In this document: positions 22,291-28,046 of the stretch, piece after piece | Numbering within the stretch: the stretch's first letter is position 1 | Layout: each line of letters starts with the position of its first letter | Translations under genes and position numbers: made by a program | The notes under the pieces: generated by a model | Database searches by the model: none | What the model was told of the DNA's origin: nothing | Seen by the model: only the letters and a program-made list of their open reading frames with translations | NCBI GenBank assembly: GCA_030157745.1 | Contig: JAOAUE010000011.1 | Coordinates: 1-28,046 of the forward strand | Source of the DNA: Minisyncoccota bacterium | GTDB lineage: Bacteria > Patescibacteriota > Minisyncoccia > Phycocordibacterales > UBA9973 | Reading direction: 5' to 3' | Length of the DNA: 28,046 bases

Positions 22291-24183
22291 ATGACAGAAA
22301 ATACACACACAAACAAACCTCAAAACTCACACAATACAAATACACACCAAGCAAAAAAGCCTTTTGTAAAAAGAAGGTCTTTTGGTGCGCGCAACCAGTT
22401 CAAACGCCGCCCTGTTCAACCAACTGTTGAAATACACGAACTAAACGCTATGCCAACTGAGCGCAAAACTGCTCACATCCCAGAACTTGCTCCGGGCAAT
22501 ATCCGTATCATACCTCTTGGTGGAGTAGAAGAAATCGGCAAGAACATGACTGCTATCGAGATAGGTGATGACATCATCGTTATAGATGCTGGTATGCACT
22601 TTGCAAGTGGCGAAACTCCAGGTATCGACTACGTCATACCAAACACTCGTTACCTCGAGGAACGCAAAGACAAAATCAGAGCTTTGATTGTGACTCACGG
22701 ACACTTGGACCACATCGGAGGAGTACCACTAGTTCTCTCTCGCATTGGTAACCCCCCTGTTTATTCTCGAAATCTAACAGTCTTAATGATGCGTAAGCGC
22801 CAAGCTGAATTCCCACACCTACCAGCACTTAATGCTATTAATGTTGAGAAAGACGAAACTATAACCCTTGGAAAAATCAAGGTTAAGTTTTGGGGCGTGA
22901 CTCACACTATCCCAGATTCTATGGGAATTATGATTGATACTCCCTATGGATGGGTAGTAAACCCGGGAGACTATAAACTCGATCAAATAGATGGAGTAGT
23001 AAGCCCTGAAGAAGAAAAAGAATACAAAATATTTGATAACAACAAGACACTTCTCTTGATGACAGACTCAACAAACATTGAGAACGAAGGTTTTGCTATG
23101 CCAGAAGTAAGAGTACATAAAGGTATAGAAGAAATTTTGAAAAGAGAGAAAAACAATAGAATCTACATGGCAGCTTTTGCTTCTCACATAACAAGATTGA
23201 TTAAAATTATTGAGATTGCAGAACAAATGGGTAAAAAGATTGTTCTCGAAGGAAGATCAATGAAAACCAATATTGATATCATAATTCAAGCCGGTCTATT
23301 AAAAGTACAAAAAGGAACTATTATACCAGTTGATGATGTAGATAAGTATCCTGACAATAAGATTATTGTTCTTATAACAGGAGCACAAGGTGAAGAATTT
23401 GGTGGACTCAATCGTTTAGCACAAAAAAGTAACAAAAAACTATCTCTTAAAAAAGGAGACAGGGTTATTCTCTCGGCTTCAGTTATTCCTGGGAACGAAC
23501 GTGCTGTAGAAAAAATGAAAGACGGTCTTTCAAGACAAGGTGTAAAACTAATTAGTTACCGAACTCCTGGAGAAGAAATAGTTCACGCTACTGGGCACGG
23601 AAACAAAGAAGACGTGAAGTGGTTGCATAGAAAAGTGAATGAAAAGTTTTTTATTCCTATTCACGGGAATCATTTCAGATTGGAATTACACAAAGAGCTA
23701 GCAATGGAGCTCGGCATGCCTGAGGAAAATATAGTTGTTCCAGATAATGGAAGCATTATAGAAATAGTAGAAAATGGCACAAAGATAAAGGTTCTCAAGG
23801 AAAAAGCTCCTTCAAACCCTATGGTTGTGGATGGATTTTCTATTGGAGATGAGCAGTCAGTAGTGCTCCGAGATAGACAAGCTCTGGCTGATGCTGGTAT
23901 GTTTGTTATCATTGCAACTGTTGATCAAAGAACTGGGGTACTCCGAAAGAGTCCTGACATTATTTCTCGTGGTTTTGTTTACCTCAAAGAAAACCAAGAA
24001 CTCTTACGTCACACTCGTACACTTATCAAGCGTACAGTTGAGCAATCATATCGTGGTGAACAAGGACATTCTCAAATAAATATTGATAATGTTAAAAACA
24101 ATGTCGCTGATACAGTTTCTAAGTATCTATACCAAAAAACCGCCAAGAGCCCTGTGGTGATACCTGTTATACTTACTGTCTAA
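22291..24183 (+). CDS. rnj: Ribonuclease J
   Basis: The 630-aa metallo-beta-lactamase/beta-CASP nuclease acts in mRNA decay and 5' maturation, with 5'-to-3' exo- and endonuclease activities in the family. The catalytic T-H-G-H-L-D-H is at 135-141 with zinc-binding D99 upstream; the opening I-P-L-G-G-V-E-E-I-G-K-N is at 74-85. Beta-CASP motifs follow (T-D-S-T-N, G-H-G, and P-I-H-G-N-H near 456). The first 45 residues are an extra low-complexity basic tail rich in N, H, T, K and R, which may bind RNA. It is co-directional with rnr, so the window carries both a 3'-5' and a 5'-3' RNA decay enzyme. Confidence 0.96.
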   Translation: MTENTHTNKPQNSHNTNTHQAKKPFVKRRSFGARNQFKRRPVQPTVEIHELNAMPTERKTAHIPELAPGNIRIIPLGGVEEIGKNMTAIEIGDDIIVIDAGMHFASGETPGIDYVIPNTRYLEERKDKIRALIVTHGHLDHIGGVPLVLSRIGNPPVYSRNLTVLMMRKRQAEFPHLPALNAINVEKDETITLGKIKVKFWGVTHTIPDSMGIMIDTPYGWVVNPGDYKLDQIDGVVSPEEEKEYKIFDNNKTLLLMTDSTNIENEGFAMPEVRVHKGIEEILKREKNNRIYMAAFASHITRLIKIIEIAEQMGKKIVLEGRSMKTNIDIIIQAGLLKVQKGTIIPVDDVDKYPDNKIIVLITGAQGEEFGGLNRLAQKSNKKLSLKKGDRVILSASVIPGNERAVEKMKDGLSRQGVKLISYRTPGEEIVHATGHGNKEDVKWLHRKVNEKFFIPIHGNHFRLELHKELAMELGMPEENIVVPDNGSIIEIVENGTKIKVLKEKAPSNPMVVDGFSIGDEQSVVLRDRQALADAGMFVIIATVDQRTGVLRKSPDIISRGFVYLKENQELLRHTRTLIKRTVEQSYRGEQGHSQINIDNVKNNVADTVSKYLYQKTAKSPVVIPVILTV

Positions 24184-24227
24184 AACTTTTCCAGTACAAA
24201 AATAGTACATGTAATTGCTGTATATTT

Positions 24228-24236
24228 TGTTATAAT
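24228..24236 (+). promoter_or_regulatory. Extended -10 promoter upstream of the MFS gene
   Basis: TGTTATAAT (TGn plus a perfect TATAAT) without a clear -35. The predicted start is near 24243 and gives a leader of about 65 nt. Confidence 0.5.
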
Positions 24237-24275
24237 AAACATATGTATAGTCGAAGCATGTATTTTTTTGTTAAC

Positions 24276-24298
24276 AATAGGAAAACCAATATCCTATT
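24276..24298. repeat. Short inverted repeat just before the MFS start
   Basis: AATAGGA (24276-24282) and TCCTATT (24292-24298) around a 9-nt loop, ending 9 nt before the ATG. It could be an operator or a hairpin near the ribosome site. Evidence is limited to the symmetry. Confidence 0.35.
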
Positions 24299-24307
24299 TT
24301 GCGCTGG

Positions 24308-25456
24308 ATGAAAAAACACATAAGACTTATTTTCTTAGCTTCATTTTTGTTTTCTCTTCACATGGCCCTTTTGGCTTATGTGAATTCAAGCATGCTAGCA
24401 AAATACGTCTCTCCTAGCGTCATTAGCCTCTCTTATACCATCTCTTCTATTTTAGCTCTTGTATTTGTCAGTTTTGCTCCAAAGATAGTGCGAATGATCG
24501 GAAATATAAAGTACATGTCTTTAGTTCTAGTATTAAGCGCTGTTTTACTTTTTTTGATTAGCAATCACACAGGCTTTTCTGTAATACCATTTTTTATTCT
24601 TTATTTTTCTCTCAACTCTCTAGTTTTATATGGACTAGATATATTCTTAGAACACTACTCAAGCGAATCTAAAACTGGCAACATCAGAGGCGCCTATTTG
24701 ACTCTTGGTAATATCGGCTGGGTAATAGCCCCTCTTATATCTTCGTTTATTCAAACTAGGCTAAACTTTTCAGCTATTTATATAGTGGCTTCTTTTGTCG
24801 TATTGTTGACACTTTTTGCTGTAGTTATCGGGCAGAGAGGGTTTGTGGATAGGCTTTACAAAAAAAGCCATTTTGCGGATGGTCTACACATACTGCGCAA
24901 AAACAAATCTCTAAGGAAAATAACTATACTGAACTTCCTTCTACAGCTTTACTTTGTGGTGATGGTTATCTACTCCCCTGTTTACCTAACAAGTGTGATT
25001 GGCTTTTCTTGGAAAACACTCGGCTTTATCTTGGCAGTTATGCTTTCAGCTTTTGTTATTTTCCCCTACCCAACAGGAAAACTGGCTGACAAATTCGGAG
25101 AAAAGGGCTTGATGTATAGCGCTCTTGTTATTATGGCTATCGCTACAATAATCTTTGCAAACCTAGGTCAAGCTTCGCCTATTTTATACGCTTCTGTCCT
25201 TTTCATGACTAGAATCGGTGCCAGCGTACTTGAAACAGTCTGTGACAGCGCTTTTTTCAAAAGAGTCTCTGACAGCGATAGCAGTGTCATCAGTACATAT
25301 CGAATGATGATGCCTGTTGCCTACACTGTTGGGCCACTCATTGCAGGACTCATATTTGCTCTTTATTCTTACAAAATATTATTTATGTGTATCGGAGTTA
25401 TTATGTCTCTCGCTATAACTATCGCTCTTGGAATAAGAAAACCGAGAAAGTCTTAA
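24308..25456 (+). CDS. Major facilitator superfamily transporter
   Basis: The 382-aa polytopic protein has about 12 hydrophobic helices in two halves, separated by the basic cytoplasmic loop near D-R-L-Y-K-K-S-H-F-A-D. The motif G-K-L-A-D-K-F-G-E-K-G (about 255-265) matches the MFS loop motif G-x-L-a-D-r-x-G-r-r. N-R-x-G-A-type glycine-rich helix segments fit drug/sugar efflux-type members; the substrate is unknown. I chose ATG 24308 over a TTG at 24299. Eighteen base pairs separate it from the next membrane protein gene. Confidence 0.85.
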   Translation: MKKHIRLIFLASFLFSLHMALLAYVNSSMLAKYVSPSVISLSYTISSILALVFVSFAPKIVRMIGNIKYMSLVLVLSAVLLFLISNHTGFSVIPFFILYFSLNSLVLYGLDIFLEHYSSESKTGNIRGAYLTLGNIGWVIAPLISSFIQTRLNFSAIYIVASFVVLLTLFAVVIGQRGFVDRLYKKSHFADGLHILRKNKSLRKITILNFLLQLYFVVMVIYSPVYLTSVIGFSWKTLGFILAVMLSAFVIFPYPTGKLADKFGEKGLMYSALVIMAIATIIFANLGQASPILYASVLFMTRIGASVLETVCDSAFFKRVSDSDSSVISTYRMMMPVAYTVGPLIAGLIFALYSYKILFMCIGVIMSLAITIALGIRKPRKS

Positions 25457-25457
25457 G

Positions 25458-25466
25458 TGTTATAAT
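25458..25466 (+). promoter_or_regulatory. Extended -10 promoter of the PQ-loop-like gene
   Basis: TGTTATAAT directly after the MFS stop codon. The -10 ends 8 nt before the ATG at 25475, so a leaderless transcript is predicted. Confidence 0.55.
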
Positions 25467-25474
25467 ACAAAGAC

Positions 25475-26047
25475 ATGAAAGAAACAGTCGCCATCATTGC
25501 CTCTATCTTAGCCATCATTGGCAATGTTCCATATCTTAGAGATATCATCAAAAGAAAAATACAACCTCACCCTTACACTTGGCTAGTTTGGTCTATAGTT
25601 TCTTGTATTATATTTTTTGGGCAAGTTGCCAAAGGCGCTGGGATAGGAGCTTTGCCAACTGCTGCTTCCGAGGTTTTTACAATCATTATATTTTTCTTTT
25701 CTTTGCGTCACGGTTTTAAAAACATCAAAAAAATAGACACTTTGTTTTTGATAATAGCTCTTCTTGGTATCATCCCTTGGATTTTGACCAAAGACCCAAC
25801 TGTCTCTGTGATTATCGCTGTTAGTATAGACTTGATAGCTTTTATGCCAACTATACGCAAGACATTTTTGCATCCAGAAACAGAAAGTCCTATCTTGTAC
25901 GCCACAAATGTCTTTCGACATATCTTGATGCTCATATCGCTTCAGGCTTACAACATCGCTACCACTCTCCACTCTATAGCCATGATTACTACCAACTCTA
26001 TAATGACATTTTTGATCTTGAGAAAAAACAAAAAGTCCGAGCTATAA
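25475..26047 (+). CDS. PQ-loop/SWEET-like multi-pass membrane protein (tentative)
   Basis: The 190-aa protein has six or seven hydrophobic helices. Two similar segments, G-N-V-P-Y-L-R-D-I (16-24) and A-F-M-P-T-I-R-K-T (122-130), each follow a helix and precede P-H-P/H-P-E turns. This resembles the duplicated P-Q-loop motif of SWEET/SemiSWEET and cystinosin-type transporters, but the canonical P-Q dipeptide is absent, so the family call is an inference. A sugar or small-solute role is possible. The 3' end overlaps the terminator of the convergent cytochrome b5-like gene. Confidence 0.65.
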   Translation: MKETVAIIASILAIIGNVPYLRDIIKRKIQPHPYTWLVWSIVSCIIFFGQVAKGAGIGALPTAASEVFTIIIFFFSLRHGFKNIKKIDTLFLIIALLGIIPWILTKDPTVSVIIAVSIDLIAFMPTIRKTFLHPETESPILYATNVFRHILMLISLQAYNIATTLHSIAMITTNSIMTFLILRKNKKSEL

Positions 26048-26056
26048 GCCCGGACT
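26023..26056 (-). terminator. Intrinsic terminator of the cytochrome b5-like/DoxX unit
   Basis: On the minus strand, AGTCCGGGC pairs with GCTCGGACT (one G-U) around a 5-nt loop, followed by TTTTTGTTTTTT. It overlaps the last codons of the convergent plus-strand gene. Confidence 0.85.
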
Positions 26057-26068
26057 CTCTGTATAAAA

Positions 26069-26635
26069 CTATTTTAAAATTCCAATCTTAAAAGATGCGA
26101 GCTCTGATACAGGACGAGATTGACCTCCGTGCTGACCACTAAATGCACTTGTAGCATCCACTCCACACATACCTTTGATAGCGCTTGATCCCCCTGGGTG
26201 TTTGTTGATCCAAGTAGTAACATCATAAACACTTCCACTTACTACTGTCCAACAACTACTACTAGAGTTATGGGTTTTTACATCTGTCATAGTGAAAGAC
26301 TTCACGGTTGTTGGAGCAGGGGCAGGAGTTGGAGGTAGTCTAACTATCTCTATTTCTTTACTATCTTCTTCCTCATCTTCATACCCATCATCACCAAACT
26401 CATCTGGATAATCCTCGCCATATCCACCTCTATCTTCTGCCTTTGTTTGACCATCAAGTGCGACCTTAGACTCTTGTCTGATTTCAATATCAGCTCTAGT
26501 CTTCTCATTATCTAATTTAAACTCTTTTTTGTGCTCATAAGACTTATAAGCCCAAACTCCGCCTCCTATAGAGAGCACCGCTATAAAAGCTACCAATAAT
26601 GGGATAAAACCTGATTGTGAATTTTTCATATACAT
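26069..26635 (-). CDS. Membrane-anchored cytochrome b5-like haem-binding domain protein
   Basis: The 188-aa protein has an N-terminal anchor (about 10-28) preceded by S-Q-S-G-F-I-P-L-L, reminiscent of a type IV prepilin-like leader. An acidic linker follows (about 70-98: E-D-Y-P-D-E-F-G-D-D), then a proline-rich hinge and a cytochrome b5 fold (113-188). The haem ligands are both present: H146 in H-P-G-G (146-149) and H169 in S-G-Q-H-G-G. W129 and V-Y-D-V-T-T-W also match the family. C128 and C157 could form a disulfide. A one-electron carrier outside the membrane is the likely role. ATG 26635 was kept; ATG 26629 is also possible. The gene is 16 bp after the DoxX-like gene. Confidence 0.85.
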   Translation of the reverse strand: MYMKNSQSGFIPLLVAFIAVLSIGGGVWAYKSYEHKKEFKLDNEKTRADIEIRQESKVALDGQTKAEDRGGYGEDYPDEFGDDGYEDEEEDSKEIEIVRLPPTPAPAPTTVKSFTMTDVKTHNSSSSCWTVVSGSVYDVTTWINKHPGGSSAIKGMCGVDATSAFSGQHGGQSRPVSELASFKIGILK

Positions 26636-26651
26636 ATATAACGATTATACC

Positions 26652-27659
26652 TTAAGATCTATTACTAGAGTTAGCTACTAGAGGATTAGTTTTTGGTCTT
26701 GTAAAGTGAAAAAACTTTGTCCGACCGTGTCCATAAAATACAAACAATACTGCCGCCACATACACAACCAAATCCTCTACTTCCCACTCTCCAAACTGCA
26801 TGAGCATTGTCGTGACAGAAAATCCGAAAAATATAGCTATCAAAACAGTAGTGATGCGGGTGATATAACCAAGTATAAACAAAATACCAAAGATCATTTC
26901 GGCAAAACCAGTACTGAGTACAAAGAGCTTGTCAGAGAACCAAGGGAAAACGCTTTGCATGAAATTCCAATGATGAACCTCCAAGAAATTCATACTAAGC
27001 TCTGGATAAAGAAGCTTTTCAGTAAAAGCTAAGGTTACCAGTGAGACACCTGTTGCGATGCGTACTATCTCAACAGCATGTTTGTGTAGGCGAAAAGCTT
27101 TTGAGCTTTCTTTTGAATTAACCACAAAGAAATATACAGCCAAGCTAAAAAGTAATGCATTTTCTAAAAATGCGACAAACCCTACCTGAGCTATGAGCCC
27201 TAAACACAACACTCCGAGTCCAAGAGAAGCCACTCTCGGTTTGATGTTGAAGATAAACATCAAACCAAACAAAACCTCTATGTACCCTAAAATATTTGTT
27301 AAAAAAGAGTTTATAGGAAACTCTGGTATCAATATAACTTTCCAAACCAAGCTAACTGTTATGAGGAACACTCCGAGTACTACTTGCGCTATGCGGTTGA
27401 TACCTTTTTCATGTTTAAGCCCAAAAGAAAGTAACCCTTTTGGAGTTTTCAATGCTTTGTCCAAACGACTAAAGATAAAAACTACAGCAAAAACAACTCC
27501 TGACCAGATCAAAACCTCTTTGCTCCCCCACCCATAAAAAGCGCTCATGCCATGGCCATTTTCAATAACACTTTGGCTATCGACGAACCACTTAACATGA
27601 GCTGATGCAACTTTTGGTAAAACTAATAATAAACTCAAAATAAAATAAAACTTTTTCAT
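26652..27659 (-). CDS. DoxX-like polytopic membrane protein with cleavable signal
   Basis: The 335-aa protein has a signal peptide (1-20, cleavage predicted after A-S-A) and about eight or nine membrane helices: 48-64, 90-108, 122-138, 143-162, 167-180, 197-213, 247-267, 268-286 and 296-310. The second half (E-I-V-R-I-A-T-G-V-S-L, then G-F-A-E-M-I-F-G-I-L) resembles DoxX/quinol-oxidase-subunit-like membrane families. The mature protein would start with His (H-V-K-W-F-V-D), and E-V-H-H-W is at 227-231. These histidines may bind metal. Its neighbour is a cytochrome b5-like protein, so a joint membrane redox role is plausible but unproven. Confidence 0.7.
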   Translation of the reverse strand: MKKFYFILSLLLVLPKVASAHVKWFVDSQSVIENGHGMSAFYGWGSKEVLIWSGVVFAVVFIFSRLDKALKTPKGLLSFGLKHEKGINRIAQVVLGVFLITVSLVWKVILIPEFPINSFLTNILGYIEVLFGLMFIFNIKPRVASLGLGVLCLGLIAQVGFVAFLENALLFSLAVYFFVVNSKESSKAFRLHKHAVEIVRIATGVSLVTLAFTEKLLYPELSMNFLEVHHWNFMQSVFPWFSDKLFVLSTGFAEMIFGILFILGYITRITTVLIAIFFGFSVTTMLMQFGEWEVEDLVVYVAAVLFVFYGHGRTKFFHFTRPKTNPLVANSSNRS

Positions 27660-27667
27660 ATGCTTTT

Positions 27668-27673
27668 ATTATA
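27668..27673 (-). promoter_or_regulatory. Candidate -10 box of the DoxX-like/cytochrome b5 unit
   Basis: TATAAT on the minus strand, 8 nt before the ATG at 27659 and just after the DUF1801 stop. No good -35 is visible. AAGGAG directly precedes it but is too far from the ATG for a normal ribosome site. Confidence 0.4.
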
Positions 27674-27679
27674 CTCCTT

Positions 27680-28045
27680 TTATTTCTTCTTTGCTTTTGT
27701 TTCCGATAGGCGATGCTTGATTATTTTCTTTATTAAGGGTATTGGGAGAGGTTTGTCATAAGGTAGCCTTATGCAACCTTTGGAATAACTCAGACCCTTC
27801 TTTTTCAGCTCCTCCTCAAAAGGCTTGATGCCTGAAGGAGCCGGATAAAAGCCGAGGTGTCCCTTCATCGAAGCATAGTGTACGAAGTTTTTACCATCTA
27901 CTTCTATGGTCGGCATGCCGTACTTGATAGATTCTACGCCTTTTGGAATGAGCTCTTTTGTTATGGAGCGCATTTCTTTTAGCTTTGGCAAAAATTCTTT
28001 TGGAACGTCCTTGAAGTAACTGTCTATATTTTTATAAGTTTTCAT
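27680..28045 (-). CDS. DUF1801/YdhG-like (Fra-type) small protein
   Basis: The 121-aa cytoplasmic protein matches the DUF1801 pattern: an N-terminal helical I-D-x-Y-F-K-D-V-P region, then the core I-K-Y-G-M-P-T-I and N-F-V-H-Y-A-S-M-K-G-H-L-G-F-Y-P-A-P, and G-C-I-R-L-P-Y-D-K-P-L-P. Members include YdhG and the Bacillus iron chaperone Fra (frataxin-like), but function in this lineage is unknown. The start codon is at the very edge of the window, so upstream signals cannot be seen. It ends 20 bp before the DoxX-like gene. Confidence 0.85.
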   Translation of the reverse strand: MKTYKNIDSYFKDVPKEFLPKLKEMRSITKELIPKGVESIKYGMPTIEVDGKNFVHYASMKGHLGFYPAPSGIKPFEEELKKKGLSYSKGCIRLPYDKPLPIPLIKKIIKHRLSETKAKKK

Positions 28046-28046
28046 A

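Noticed and set aside
24184..24307. Intrinsic terminator after RNase J
   Set aside because: A T7 run exists near 24262-24269 but no stable hairpin precedes it.
26034..26056. Plus-strand terminator for the PQ-loop-like gene
   Set aside because: The stem has an A-C mismatch in that direction and no T-tract follows; it fits the minus strand only.
1..28046. CRISPR array, insertion sequence or prophage
   Set aside because: No regularly spaced repeats, no transposase or integrase and no phage structural genes were seen; the fibre-like protein alone is not evidence of a phage.

Overview
The window looks like a chromosomal segment from a candidate phyla radiation bacterium, most likely a Parcubacteria/Paceibacteria-type Patescibacterium. 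This placement is an inference. It rests on low GC, very tight gene packing, short or divergent housekeeping proteins, few Shine-Dalgarno sequences, a lysine-rich extension on sigma-70, and many small N-terminally anchored surface proteins. TGA acts as a normal stop (it ends dnaG), which argues against the recoded Gracilibacteria/SR1 lineages.

Layout. (1) 1-3926 is a cell-envelope block: a truncated exported surface protein, a membrane-anchored thioredoxin-fold protein, a family 2 glycosyltransferase and, divergently, a DsbA-like oxidoreductase. The DsbA start codon lies inside a multi-branched inverted-repeat structure. (2) 3974-14151 (minus) is an information-processing operon, rpoB-rpoC-dnaG-rpoD, with a near-consensus promoter and a leader of about 165 nt before rpoB and a second promoter before rpoD. 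RpoB has non-consensus residues in the rifampicin pocket. (3) 14155-17085 (minus) is a broken-up version of the classical rpsP-khpA-rimM-trmD-rplS cluster. S16, KhpA, a candidate structured small RNA, TrmD and an unknown protein are present, and rimM and rplS are absent. Most units have their own promoter and intrinsic terminator, packed end to end. TrmD carries two copies of a small in-frame repeat, and a 113-bp nested inverted repeat lies between rpsP and khpA. (4) 17135-26047 (plus) holds RNase R, a PQQ-like beta-propeller lipo/membrane protein, SecG, a family 5 solute-binding protein, RNase J, an MFS transporter and a PQ-loop-like membrane protein. It combines RNA decay with secretion and envelope functions. 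(5) 26069-28045 (minus) holds an anchored cytochrome b5-like protein, a DoxX-like membrane protein and a DUF1801 protein.

The strongest candidates for something undescribed are two RNAs. The first is the about 175-nt transcription unit at 15681-15858. It has its own TTGACA/TATTCT promoter, a set of mutually compatible helices including a loop-to-tail pseudoknot, and its own terminator. The second is the structured leader at 3088-3208, which would trap the dsbA start codon. Several -10 boxes sit only 6-9 nt from start codons, so leaderless translation appears common here. No tRNA, rRNA, CRISPR array, insertion sequence or prophage was seen.
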